Origin: Rhodococcus aetherivorans
GTDB lineage: Bacteria; Actinomycetota; Actinomycetes; Mycobacteriales; Mycobacteriaceae
DNA: 50,308 nt
Assembly (NCBI RefSeq): GCF_011058165.1
Contig: NZ_JAALEG010000042.1
Span: forward strand, 1-50,308
Reading direction: 5' to 3'
Below the pieces are notes generated by a model. That model was not told the origin of the DNA and did no database searches. It saw only the letters and a list, made by a program, of their open reading frames with translations. Shown here piece after piece: positions 36,606-45,760 of the stretch. The position numbers were made by a program, and so were the translations under genes. How positions within the stretch are numbered: the first letter of the stretch is position 1; each line of letters starts with the position of its first letter.

Positions 36606-39217
36606 TGGCGGGGGCAGGGGCGCTGATCGGACGCACCGAAGAATTGCGTCTGCTCGAGGAGGCGCTCAACGGCACCGACGGCTACCGCGGATGTGTGATC
36701 GCCGGCCAGGCTGGGGTGGGCAAGAGCCGACTGGCGCACGAGTTGGTGCTCCGCTCATCGTCGGCCGCCATCTCCGTGCGGTCGGCGGTGGGGACGGCAT
36801 CGGCGCGGACGGTGCCGCTGGGGGCATTGGCCGGATGGTGTGACCACCCCACCTCCAACCCCCTTCAGCTGATCGACCAGCTCGTACAGTCGTCCACTTC
36901 CGAAAGCCCCGACGAGGTGTTGTCGATCGACGATGCGCATCTGCTCGACGAACTGTCGGCATTCGTGATCCACCATGTGGCGTTGCGAGGGACTGCCCGG
37001 CTGATCGTCACGGTACGGTCCGGGGAGCCGGCACCTGATGCCGTCACCGCCCTGTGGAAGGACGGCATGCTGCTGCGGCTCGATCTTCAGCCCTTGTCGC
37101 GATCCGAGTCCGACGCACTGCTCGCCAGTGTGCTCGGCAGTCCTGTAGACGAGAAGTCGGCGTCGAAGATATGGGATCTGACGCGCGGCAATGCCTTGTA
37201 CCTGCGGCATCTCGTCTCACAGGAGGTAACCAGCGGCCGACTTCGAGAATGTCACGGATTGTGGTTCTGGCAGGAGGAATTCACCGTTTCCGACAGTATT
37301 GCGGACCTGCTCGGCGAACAGATCCGCCGCCTCCCGGAGGCGGTGCGCACGGTTCTGGACTTGGTTGCGGTGGCGGAACCGTTGCCCGTCGCGGTGCTGT
37401 CGGAGCTGTCCGACCTCGATGCGGTGGAAGAGGCGGAGAACCGCGGGCTGATCCGAATAGACGCAGCAAGTCGGCCGAGAGCTGCGCGAATGGCTCATCC
37501 GCTGTACGGAGAGGTGCGTCGAGCACGTGCCGGGGACACGCGACTGCGGCGCCTGCGAGGGCGTGTCGTGTCGGCGCTCGCGGCTCTCCCCCCGTCCGGA
37601 CCCGAGGACGTCGTACGGCGGGCGGTCCTGCACGCTGACTCGGACCTGCCGATCGACCCCGACCTGTTCCTGCGCGCCGCTCGGGGCGCGATGGCGCTGC
37701 TGGATCTGTCCCTCTGCGAGAGGCTGGCACATGCGAGTTCCCTCGCCGGAGGCGGGGCCGAAGCCGACCTCTGTCGTGCTCACGCCCTCCTGCTGCTGAA
37801 CCGGGGAACCGAGGCCGAGGATGTGCTCGCCGCCATGCCGCTCGAAAGCCTGACGGACGATCGGTTCGCGCGTCTGCTGACGCTCCGGGCCACGAACATG
37901 CTGTGGATCCTGGCGCGGCCGGAGGAGTCGAAACGGATCGTCGACAACGCGCTCGGCGACGCCCCGCCGACCGTGGCGGAGTCGTTGCGCGCCGTTCGAG
38001 CCGTACAGAGAGCTGTCGCGGGTGATCCCCTGCCCGCACTCGAACTCGGCCGGGATGTCGACACGACACGGGTGCCCGCGTCGGCGGCGATGTGCGCGAT
38101 CTGGGGAACTGTCATCGCGGCAGGGGATGTGGGCGAGTCGAACCTGGTCTCGGAGACCGCATCGAAGGGCTACAGACTGGCGGAATCCTGGCAGGAAGCC
38201 TCGTACCAGCGTGTCGGCCTCGTCGAGTTCCATGTCGGTGCCTTGCTCCTCGCCGGCGAGGTGGCTGAAGCCGAAGCCGTTGCCGCTCGCACCTACCGCG
38301 AGTGTATCCGGCTCCCCGGTGTGACGAGCGCGGTGGGAACGGCGATCGCGGGCATGGCTGCCCTAGGGCAAGGGCGACTGGCACTCGCCCTCGAACGCCT
38401 CGATCGGGCCTTTGCCGAGTTCACGTCGCTCGACTACCCGGTCCTGATGTATCGGTACGGCATACTTCTCGCTCAGGCACTGGCGATGGCAGGTCGCGGT
38501 ACTGCGGCGACGGCGCTGCTGTCCAGCGTCGACCAGAACCGGCACCCGGCCTTCGACTTCGTCGACTCGGAGCGGTTGCTCGCCCACGCCTGGGGCCATG
38601 CGGCGCTGGGGGCAGTCAGCACAGCGGCGGCGGTCGCGCTCCGGGCCGCGGAGTTCGCCGCCGAGCATCGGCAACATGCCCGGGAAGTGATGTGCCTACA
38701 GGTCGCAGTTCACCTGGGGGACGCGACGGGAAGAAGGCGGCTGGCGCATCTTGCGGAGAGCACGAGAAGTCGTCGCGCGTGCATCGCGGCCGCATTCGCC
38801 TCCGCTGCGTCCGACCACGACGGAAAGGCGTTATCCGAGGTTGCAACGCAATTCGAGGAAATGGGGGATACGGCTGCAGCGGCTGATGCCGCTGCGCGCG
38901 CCGCTCTCGCGTTCGCTCGCGCGAATCTGCGCGGGTCGTCGTTGACACTGGGCGCCCGCGCGCAACGCCTTGCCCGGGAATGCGGAGGGCTGACCACCCC
39001 CGCCCTCCGCGAGACGGCGGACCGCGACCTTCCCCTGACGCCCCGTGAGCGCGAGATCATTTCGATGGTGATGCGGGGACTGACGAACCGTCAGATTGCC
39101 GAAGCGCTGACGATGTCGGTACGAACGGTCGAAGGCCATCTGTATAGGGCACAGAAGAAGACCGGAACCCGCAACCGGCACGAGCTCGCGGCTCTGCTGC
39201 GCGAGCAATGCCGTTGA
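36605..39217 (+). CDS. LAL-type (large ATP-binding) LuxR-family transcriptional regulator 1
   Basis: This 870-residue protein has an N-terminal AAA/STAND-type ATPase with Walker A GQAGVGKS (34-41) and Walker B-like LSIDDAHLL (106-114). A long helical middle region (about 350-780) with many Ala/Leu-rich repeats, TPR-like, follows. The C-terminal LuxR HTH is at 811-870 (LTPREREIISMVMRGLTNRQIAEALTMSV...). Such MalT/LAL regulators sense a small molecule and activate transcription. It converges on a paralog at 39244 with only 26 nt between stops. Targets and ligand are unknown; candidates are the neighbouring P450/MpaB block. Confidence 0.9.
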   Translation: MAGAGALIGRTEELRLLEEALNGTDGYRGCVIAGQAGVGKSRLAHELVLRSSSAAISVRSAVGTASARTVPLGALAGWCDHPTSNPLQLIDQLVQSSTSESPDEVLSIDDAHLLDELSAFVIHHVALRGTARLIVTVRSGEPAPDAVTALWKDGMLLRLDLQPLSRSESDALLASVLGSPVDEKSASKIWDLTRGNALYLRHLVSQEVTSGRLRECHGLWFWQEEFTVSDSIADLLGEQIRRLPEAVRTVLDLVAVAEPLPVAVLSELSDLDAVEEAENRGLIRIDAASRPRAARMAHPLYGEVRRARAGDTRLRRLRGRVVSALAALPPSGPEDVVRRAVLHADSDLPIDPDLFLRAARGAMALLDLSLCERLAHASSLAGGGAEADLCRAHALLLLNRGTEAEDVLAAMPLESLTDDRFARLLTLRATNMLWILARPEESKRIVDNALGDAPPTVAESLRAVRAVQRAVAGDPLPALELGRDVDTTRVPASAAMCAIWGTVIAAGDVGESNLVSETASKGYRLAESWQEASYQRVGLVEFHVGALLLAGEVAEAEAVAARTYRECIRLPGVTSAVGTAIAGMAALGQGRLALALERLDRAFAEFTSLDYPVLMYRYGILLAQALAMAGRGTAATALLSSVDQNRHPAFDFVDSERLLAHAWGHAALGAVSTAAAVALRAAEFAAEHRQHAREVMCLQVAVHLGDATGRRRLAHLAESTRSRRACIAAAFASAASDHDGKALSEVATQFEEMGDTAAAADAAARAALAFARANLRGSSLTLGARAQRLARECGGLTTPALRETADRDLPLTPREREIISMVMRGLTNRQIAEALTMSVRTVEGHLYRAQKKTGTRNRHELAALLREQCR

Positions 39218-39243
39218 CGCACAACCGAAACGGGAGACCGATG

Positions 39244-41865
39244 TCATCGATTGGGGTGGGTGCCCAGGAGTTCTCCGAGCTCGTCCCGGCTGCAGACCCC
39301 GGTTCTCCGGCAGGCGCGGTACAGATGACCTTCCACGGTGCGCACGGAAACCCCCAGTCGCTCGGCGATTTCCCGATTGGACAAGCCCCGTTGCACGAGC
39401 TCCACGATCTCTCGCTGGCGTCCGGTCAACGGAACCGGCTCCAGATAGGCCCGCAACGCGGGGGTGCTCGCTCCCTCGCACGCGTCAGCCAATCGTCGTG
39501 CGACGGCACACGCAGTCAGCGCGGGCCCGCGGCGGCCGGCCCGCCGGAAGTTCGCGGCGGCGTGGGCCGCGGCGTCCGCAGCCGCGACGAGATCTCCGAA
39601 GACCTCGTACGCACGGGACGCTTCGAGCAGTGCGTCGCCGTCCCGTCCGGCCAGCGCGGTCGCGTGGGCAGCGGCGGCAGCCACCCGTGGACCCGAGACG
39701 ACGGTCGACAACTGCCGTAGCCGACGCGCCGTCGTCGCGTCGCCGAACTGGGTGGCGATTTGCAGACATTGCACTTCGCGGGCGGGTCGGCCCTGGTCTG
39801 CGGCCACGTCGGCCGCTCTGCGCACGGTGGTGATCGCCTCGCTGAGCGCGCCGGCCGCGGCCCTCACCCATCCCTCGGCGGCGGCGATATCCGGGTCCCA
39901 CATCGCGAAGCCGGGCCCGATGCGGACATCGACTCCGGCGAGAATGCGTTCGGCCTCACTGGGCTTGCCGGACATCGACAGCGTGGCAACGAGCAGCGTG
40001 GCGGAGAGAAGGCCGGGCGTGGTGTTGTCGGCGGATCCGGTGGATTGCGCAACGGCCTCCCGGAGATGGCGTTGAGCCGTCGCGAGACGGCCGTGCGCGG
40101 CCTCGCACATCCCGAGCATGAAGTTGACGCCGACCGCGTGAGGCATGTCGAGGCCATGTTCGTACAGGCGGTGGGTGACGGTGTCGGCGTCGGCGAGCCG
40201 TCCTGCCAGCAGATACGCGGTCAGCTCCAGCAAACCGAGTCCGAAGCGCAGGTGCGCGGCCTCGAACGAGCCCTCGGCGAGGGCGTAGCCGGTCGCCGCG
40301 ACGTCAGAAACGGCATCGACGTCGCCTACGTCGCCGAGACCGATGACGAGGCTCCAGATCGCCATCATCGTCTCGTAGTCGTCGATCCCGCCGTCGTGAA
40401 GAGCATCGCGTGCGAGGTTGACGGCGGTGCGGCAGTGCCCGCCCGCCGCGGCGGCGGCCGAGCGCAGTGCCCGGTGTGCGCTGCGCCGGTCGAGGCTCGC
40501 GGCCAGCTCCCCGGTGGCAGTCAGAATTTCTTCGGCCTTGCACGGTGCTCGCTCGACCCAGGTCGAGTTGCCCGCTCGGATGAGTGCGATTCGCAATCGA
40601 AGCGCACCGTCGGGGACCGTGCTCGCCAGTTCGGAGAGGAGATGATCGGCCTCCTGCCCCCGCTCGAGCAATCCGAGAGTGAAGGCGCGCGTCAGGTGGG
40701 CCGCGGCACCACCTCCCGCGGCTACGGCTGCGCGGGCGAACTGGTCGGAAAGGTGCGCGTCGAGCAGTTGCATCGCTGCCGATGCCGCCTCGAGGAGGGT
40801 TGCCGCTGTGGCCTGACAGTCGGAGTTCATGGTCAGGAGGGTCCGCCGCACGGTCGTCCGGGGATCGGTGTCGCCGGTGGCGGTGAGCGCGGCGGCGACG
40901 CGACCGCGGATGGTCCGAAGCCGGAGGGTGCCGGCTTCGGCACGGCGGACCTCTCCGATCAGCGGGTGAGCCAGCCGTACGGTCGGTGCGCGGCTGTCGG
41001 TCTCCACCACAACGAGCCTGCTCGCTTCGGCTGCGTCGAGTGCGGCGGGATCGACCACTGTTCGCAACACCGCGAGGTCGAGGGGTTCGCAGGTGGACAG
41101 AACGTCGAGCACCTCGCAGACCGACGCCGACTGCCGGCCGATGCTCGCTTCCACCAGACCGAGAAGGGTCGGTGACAGGCCCGACGGACCTGGCCACAGC
41201 CAGACGCCCGACGACTGCGTCAGCCGACCGCTTGCATATTCGTCTTCCAGAAGGTGGCGCAGATAGAGCACATTCCCCTGCGTGCAGGCCCAGAGTCGCT
41301 CGGCGCTGGACGCCTCCATCGGAGCTTCGAGCACCGTCTCGACGAGCGTGCGTGTGTCGTCCCGGGACAACGGACGCAGGTCGAGTCTGCGCAGCGGTCC
41401 ATTCTTGCAGCACCGGACGAGCGCATCCGGCCAGCGTTCGCCGGCGCGGATGGTCAGAACCACTGTCGCCAGTCCGTGGAGCACAAGCCGGTGGACAACA
41501 AATGCCGACATGTCGTCGAGCAGGTGTGCATCGTCGACACCGACGACCAGATGCGGCCGGTCGGGTCCACCGACCAGCCCGGTGAGAACGTCATGAACTC
41601 GCATGAGCGGGTCAGCACCGAAGTCGGTGACGACGTCGGTGAACGCACCCAGCGGGACGCTTCGGGACGACTCCGTTCCTGCCGTCCAGTAGGTACGGCA
41701 TCGGCGGGTGCGCGCCTGCTCCAGGGCCTCGCGCGCGAGCCGGGTCTTGCCGACGCCAGGTGCTCCGGCGATGACGATGCCGGCGCAGGAGCTGTCCCCG
41801 GCGATCACTGTGCGGACGATTCGCAGTTCGTCCCCCCGGCCGGTCAGCGGCCACGCGCTGATCAC
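39244..41865 (-). CDS. LAL-type LuxR-family transcriptional regulator 2
   Basis: This 873-residue paralog has the same architecture: Walker A GAPGVGKT (34-41), Walker B-like VVGVDDAHLLDD, a TPR-like middle and a C-terminal LuxR HTH at 813-873 (LTGRQREIVELVQRGLSNREIAERLGVSV...). Shared stretches such as HLLDELSAFVIHH/HLLDDMSAFVVHR show common ancestry with LuxR 1, but the two have diverged widely. The GTG at 41865 is 6 nt after TAGAAT and has no SD, so the transcript may be leaderless. The adjoining 70-aa small gene ends 14 nt upstream. Confidence 0.9.
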   Translation of the reverse strand: MISAWPLTGRGDELRIVRTVIAGDSSCAGIVIAGAPGVGKTRLAREALEQARTRRCRTYWTAGTESSRSVPLGAFTDVVTDFGADPLMRVHDVLTGLVGGPDRPHLVVGVDDAHLLDDMSAFVVHRLVLHGLATVVLTIRAGERWPDALVRCCKNGPLRRLDLRPLSRDDTRTLVETVLEAPMEASSAERLWACTQGNVLYLRHLLEDEYASGRLTQSSGVWLWPGPSGLSPTLLGLVEASIGRQSASVCEVLDVLSTCEPLDLAVLRTVVDPAALDAAEASRLVVVETDSRAPTVRLAHPLIGEVRRAEAGTLRLRTIRGRVAAALTATGDTDPRTTVRRTLLTMNSDCQATAATLLEAASAAMQLLDAHLSDQFARAAVAAGGGAAAHLTRAFTLGLLERGQEADHLLSELASTVPDGALRLRIALIRAGNSTWVERAPCKAEEILTATGELAASLDRRSAHRALRSAAAAAGGHCRTAVNLARDALHDGGIDDYETMMAIWSLVIGLGDVGDVDAVSDVAATGYALAEGSFEAAHLRFGLGLLELTAYLLAGRLADADTVTHRLYEHGLDMPHAVGVNFMLGMCEAAHGRLATAQRHLREAVAQSTGSADNTTPGLLSATLLVATLSMSGKPSEAERILAGVDVRIGPGFAMWDPDIAAAEGWVRAAAGALSEAITTVRRAADVAADQGRPAREVQCLQIATQFGDATTARRLRQLSTVVSGPRVAAAAAHATALAGRDGDALLEASRAYEVFGDLVAAADAAAHAAANFRRAGRRGPALTACAVARRLADACEGASTPALRAYLEPVPLTGRQREIVELVQRGLSNREIAERLGVSVRTVEGHLYRACRRTGVCSRDELGELLGTHPNR

Positions 41866-41877
41866 ATGCGAATTCTA
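41865..41877 (-). promoter_or_regulatory. -10 box of the second LAL regulator, probably leaderless
   Basis: On the complement strand TAGAAT (41872-41877) fits TANNNT and lies 6 nt before the GTG at 41865, the same geometry as at the first LAL gene. No strong -35 was seen. Confidence 0.5.
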
Positions 41878-41879
41878 GG

Positions 41880-42092
41880 TCACCACAGCAGCGGTGCTCC
41901 ACCGTCGGGCCACACCTGCAGGGCATCTGGTTCGGCCTCGGCGATGCGCGCGGATCCCTCCGGCGCGTCCGGGTCCACGTACCCGGCGAGCGGTTCGTCA
42001 CCGGCAGCCCCTGCCCGCATCCGCAGCGCTGCCGCGTACGGCTTCGGCAGCTCCTTCGACATCGCGTCCCAGGTCTCGAAGCTCTCGTTCAT
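41880..42092 (-). CDS. Small hypothetical protein (70 aa)
   Basis: From an ATG at 42092 the reading gives 70 residues, MNESFETWDAMSKELPKPY, then an acidic, Pro/Asp-rich part ending PDGGAPLLW. Longer in-frame starts exist (to 42191), but their N-terminal residues look non-coding. No SD is clear. It stops 14 nt before the second LAL regulator on the same strand, so it could be its upstream partner. No family is recognised. Confidence 0.45.
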   Translation of the reverse strand: MNESFETWDAMSKELPKPYAAALRMRAGAAGDEPLAGYVDPDAPEGSARIAEAEPDALQVWPDGGAPLLW

Positions 42093-42367
42093 GCATCGAG
42101 GGTTGCGCCGCGGCACGGGGACGGCACGCGTAGGGAGGTACTCCATTCGGATCCGTCCCGGCCGGACCGGTACGTCCGCCTCGTGCCCCATGCGTACCCC
42201 GGCTCGGCGCGAGGGTCGGACTGGGGTAGCGCACTACTCGCGTCCCCCGGCGGCGGGCGTCCGATGCTGAGTATGCGGTCCGGAGATTCGGCCCCGCCCG
42301 GGGGCGGTCACCACTGCGTCACACTACTGCTCGGTCCTGCCGGACCACCCGAACGACAAGGACAGCC

Positions 42368-43825
42368 ATGTCATGCAACAGCATCCGCGGCCCAGTGGCA
42401 CCGCGGCAGCCGGGCCGAACGCCCGCGCCGTGCACATTGTCACGGGAGCCACCGACCGTCCGGGGAACGTGGCTGCTGGGCTCCACGAGGGAGCTGCTTC
42501 GCGATCCCCTCGAACTCGGTCTGCGCGGGTACGCCGAGGGAGGCGACGTCGTACGCTACGCCGTCGGGCTGCCGGGCCGGCGCCGCGAGTTCTTCACAGT
42601 CAACCACCCGGACGGGGTGGGGGAACTGCTGAACGCTCCGAACCACCTCAACTACCGGAAGGACTCGGAGTTCTACCGCGCGATGCGCGACCTGTACGGG
42701 AACGGCCTGGTCACGAGTCAGGACGAGACATGGTTGCGTCAGCGTCGATTCATCCAGCCCCTGTTCACCCCGCAGAGCGTGGACGGCCACGTGACGACGA
42801 TGGTCGACGGAGCCGAGCGTGTGGCCATCCGGTGGCACAACTGTCCGAGTCGCCTCGTCGACCTCGGTGCGGAGATGACGGCGCTGACGCTCGGTGTCGC
42901 CGCTCGCATCCTGTTCGGCGTGCAGGCGCCCCAGATGCTGCCGGTGCTGCGCACAACGTTGCCCGTCCTCGGACGTGCCGTCCTGCAGCGGGGTGTGTCC
43001 GCGGTTCGGTTTCCCTCTGCGTGGCCGACGCCCGGGAATCGGAGAATCGCGCGCGCGGAATCCCGTCTCGACGGGCTGTGTGACGCGATTATCGAGCGCC
43101 GCCGCGCCGCCGCTGAGCCGGGGGTCGACCTGATCGGGCGCCTGGTGGCGGCCCAGGAATGCGGTGACGCGTTGTCCACCGCTGAGATTCGCGATCAGGT
43201 CAAGGTGTTTCTGCTGGCCGGACACGACACGACGGCCACCATGTTGACGTTCGCACTCCACCTGCTCGGCAAGAACGCGGGTGTGCAGAATCGAGCTCGG
43301 GACGAAGCCGAACAGGTGCTGGTCGGCGGAACACCGACGGCCGCCGATGCCCACGCGCTGACGTATACGACGATGGTGCTCAAGGAGGCCGCGCGGATGT
43401 ACCCACCCTCGCCGTACCTGACGCGGCGGGCCGTCGAGGAGAGGGAGGTGTGCGGGTATCGGATCCCTGCCGGTGCGGACGTCAACCTGGCGCCGTGGGT
43501 GGTGCACCATCGTGCCGATCTGTGGCCGGAGCCGTTCCGGTTCGACCCGGAGCGTTTCACCCCGGACAGCGAGAGGGAGCGTCACAAGTATGCGTGGTTC
43601 CCATTCGGTCACGGCCCCCGTGGCTGTATCGGTCAGCGCTTCGCGATGCTGGAGGCGGCGGTAGCCCTGGCGATCCTGGTGCGTGAGTTCGAGTTCTGTT
43701 CCCTTTCGGACTCGGTGGCGCTCACCACCGATCTGCTGCTGCACCCGGCCGGTGAGGTGCCGTGCCGCGTCCGCCGGCGCGTACCGGTGCGCCCGGCGAA
43801 CCGTCACACGGACCAGTGGCCGTGA
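42368..43825 (+). CDS. Cytochrome P450
   Basis: This 485-residue P450 has the I-helix oxygen motif AGHDTT (284-289), the ExxR pair Glu340/Arg343 (KEAARMYPP), the PERF-like DPERF, and the heme loop FPFGHGPRGCIGQRFA with axial Cys420. WLRQRR (122-127) is the C-helix heme-propionate contact. The N-terminus lacks a membrane anchor, so it is soluble and needs a ferredoxin or similar redox partner, none of which is encoded here. Motif form is of the CYP102/4-like clan rather than the common CYP105/107 types. RBS AAGGA precedes the ATG. The substrate is unknown. Confidence 0.92.
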   Translation: MSCNSIRGPVAPRQPGRTPAPCTLSREPPTVRGTWLLGSTRELLRDPLELGLRGYAEGGDVVRYAVGLPGRRREFFTVNHPDGVGELLNAPNHLNYRKDSEFYRAMRDLYGNGLVTSQDETWLRQRRFIQPLFTPQSVDGHVTTMVDGAERVAIRWHNCPSRLVDLGAEMTALTLGVAARILFGVQAPQMLPVLRTTLPVLGRAVLQRGVSAVRFPSAWPTPGNRRIARAESRLDGLCDAIIERRRAAAEPGVDLIGRLVAAQECGDALSTAEIRDQVKVFLLAGHDTTATMLTFALHLLGKNAGVQNRARDEAEQVLVGGTPTAADAHALTYTTMVLKEAARMYPPSPYLTRRAVEEREVCGYRIPAGADVNLAPWVVHHRADLWPEPFRFDPERFTPDSERERHKYAWFPFGHGPRGCIGQRFAMLEAAVALAILVREFEFCSLSDSVALTTDLLLHPAGEVPCRVRRRVPVRPANRHTDQWP

Positions 43826-43891
43826 GAGGACTGTGGAAACGGGCACAGACGGTTGATTCCCCGAGGTAGTGGCGCCTACCCGCCCCATCAC

Positions 43892-43986
43892 GGATTCGTG
43901 CGTGTTTCCGGAGGTTGCGCGGTGCACGCCGTGGGCAGATTCCGAAGGTGCGAGCGAATCCGTGCGTCCTTGACATGCGCCGGGCC
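43892..43986. repeat. 95-bp palindromic repeat, copy 2
   Basis: This copy shares the 18-mer CGTGGGCAGATTCCGAAG (43930-43947), the following TGCGAGC and the downstream flank with copy 1 at identical spacing (offset 7430). Its arms have decayed but an outer 10-bp pair CACGGATTCG/CGAATCCGTG (43889-43898, 43955-43964) remains. It carries TTGACA at 43970, a -35 for the MpaB-family gene 30 nt on. Confidence 0.8.
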
Positions 43987-44005
43987 ACACCCCAAACTGA
44001 CAACG
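43970..44005 (+). promoter_or_regulatory. Promoter of MpaB-family gene 2, partly inside the repeat
   Basis: TTGACA (43970-43975), a 17-nt spacer and CAAACT (43993-43998) place the transcription start at GTG 44005. The -35 is perfect but the -10 is weak. No SD precedes the GTG, consistent with a leaderless transcript. Confidence 0.5.
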
Positions 44006-44958
44006 TGCGTAGTCAAAGCGAGCTCGTCCCGCTCGGCCCCGACAGCCTGACGTGGAAGTACTTCGGCGGCTGGCGCGGAATGTTGTTCGGCCCCTGGGCC
44101 GGATCGATGCAGAACATGCACCCGGGCCTCGGCGCGGCCGTGGAGGAGCACTCGCAGTTCTTCGACGAGCGCTGGGAACGCCTGTACCGGTCGCTGTACC
44201 CCATCTACGGCGTCGTCTTCGACGGCCCGCGCGCCCCGGAAACCGCCGCCCAGGTGCGTGGCTACCACGACACGATCAAGGGGATCGACAAGAAGGGCCG
44301 GCGCTACCACGCCCTCGACCCCGACACGTTCTACTGGGCGCACGCGACGTTCTTCTACAGTCTCGTGGTCTCGATCGAGTGGTTCGACGGCCCGCTGTCC
44401 CTCGCGGACAAGCACAGGCTGTTCGACGAGCACGTCCAGTGGTACCGGCTCTACGGGGTGTCGATGCGACCCGTCCCCGAGAGCTGGGAGGACTTCCTCG
44501 CCTACTGGGACCGCATGTGCCGGGAGGTGCTCGAGGACAACAAGGCGACCCGCGACGTGCTGGACCTGTCGCACCTCGACCGGCCGCCGTTCCTGCGGTG
44601 GGTGCCCGCGAGTGTGTGGACGGTGCTGCGGCCACCGATGACCCGTGGGTTCCTCTGGCTGACGATCGGCCTGTACGACCCGCCGGTGCGCGCGCTGCTG
44701 GGCTACACCTTCTCCGAGCGGGAAGAACGGCTGCACCGCGCCATCGGCCGCTCGATCGGGCTGGGGGAGAAGCTGATTCCGCGACGCTACCGCTACCATC
44801 CGCGGGCCCGGGCCGGCTGGGACCGCGCATCGGGCCGCATCCCGGCGGACGCGCCCGTCGTGCACACGCCCGATCGCAACCTGCCGCCGGCGCATCTGCT
44901 GGACAGTCCGATGCACTACACGGGGGCACACGAGAATGTGAGCGGCGGCACGCGCTGA
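44005..44958 (+). CDS. MpaB/DUF2236-family oxygenase 2
   Basis: This 317-residue protein belongs to the same DUF2236 family as the gene at 15768. It has MHPGLGAAVEEHS, a long RGYHDTIKGIDKKGRRYHALDPDTFYWAHATFFYS region with conserved His residues, and EWFDGPLSLADKHRLFDEH. GTG 44005 is used because longer in-frame reading crosses the repeat. The family is linked to oxidative cleavage of lipophilic substrates. It lies 180 nt after the P450 gene on the same strand but has its own promoter. Confidence 0.84.
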   Translation: MRSQSELVPLGPDSLTWKYFGGWRGMLFGPWAGSMQNMHPGLGAAVEEHSQFFDERWERLYRSLYPIYGVVFDGPRAPETAAQVRGYHDTIKGIDKKGRRYHALDPDTFYWAHATFFYSLVVSIEWFDGPLSLADKHRLFDEHVQWYRLYGVSMRPVPESWEDFLAYWDRMCREVLEDNKATRDVLDLSHLDRPPFLRWVPASVWTVLRPPMTRGFLWLTIGLYDPPVRALLGYTFSEREERLHRAIGRSIGLGEKLIPRRYRYHPRARAGWDRASGRIPADAPVVHTPDRNLPPAHLLDSPMHYTGAHENVSGGTR

Positions 44959-45014
44959 ACCGTCGCGGGCGGTGGCGTCATGGCTGGACCGCTCGCAGGG
45001 GTGCCGGAATCCGG

Positions 45015-45208
45015 TCAGGGGCGCAGTAGGACCTTGGTGGCGCGCCGCTTGTCCATGGCTGCGTAGGCTTCGGCGACCTGCGCGAGGGGCAAGGTGAGGT
45101 CGAAGACCTTGCCGGGCTCGATGCGTCCGTTCCAGACCCGGTCGAGCAGGTCGGGGAGGTAGGCCCCGCACCGGGGCGGATCCGCCGCGCAGCCCGACGT
45201 TCTTCTCG
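45015..45208 (-). pseudogene. 3' remnant of a zinc-dependent alcohol dehydrogenase
   Basis: The complement reads NVGLRGGSAPVR, then after a 1-base shift (near 45170) AYLPDLLDRVWNG, GRIEPGKVFDLTLPLAQ and ATKVLLRP, the C-terminus of a zinc MDR alcohol dehydrogenase. The N-terminal three-quarters are absent; transposase sequence begins directly upstream. It is a broken gene with the usual C-terminus intact. Any expression from it would be truncated. Confidence 0.8.
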
Positions 45209-45760
45209 AGACGGAATCACGGACTCGATAGAAGGTCTTGTTCTTGAGCATTGCGTAGAGGATGTCGCAACGTCGCCGGGCCAGGCAGATCAGGGCGACG
45301 TTGTGCTTCTTACCTTCGGCGTGTTTGCGGTCGTAGTAGGCACGGCTGGTCGGGTCGTGCAACGCCGCGAACGCGGACAGGAACAGCGCTCGTTCGAGCT
45401 TGCGGTTGCCCGACCGCGCCGGGTGTTCGCCGCGGATCGAGGAGCCGGACCGGTGGGTGACCGGGGCGATGCCGCGTAGGCGGCCGGATGGGCCGCGGAA
45501 GTGAACGCCGAACCGTCGCCGACCTCGAGCAGGATGCGAGCTGCAGTGCTGACACCGATGCCGGGCATCGACATCAGGACTCGGGAAAGAGGGTGGTCGT
45601 CGAGCATCCTTTCGACGTCTTCGGCGATGCTCTTGCGCTGTTGCAGAACCTCTTTCAGCGAGTCTGCGCGTTTCGGCAGGACGATCTCGGTGGCGTTGCT
45701 GCCTACCACCCGTCACGGTTTGGGCAGCGAAGGCGGCGAGGGACGTGGAGGGGCAGGTGA
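45209..45760 (-). pseudogene. IS110-family transposase remnant, frameshifted
   Basis: The complement encodes the C-terminal Transposase_20 half of an IS110-type transposase: AAQTVT, SNATEIVLPKRADSLKE, SRVLMSMPGIGVSTAARI and, after another shift, IAPVTHRSGSSIRGE, LERALFLSAFAALHD, ALICLARRRCDILYAML and KNKTFYR. At least two single-base shifts break it: near 45712 and near 45475, the latter where one G appears missing. The N-terminal DEDD catalytic part is not seen. It abuts the dehydrogenase fragment, so the remnant marks an old insertion or deletion. Confidence 0.8.
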
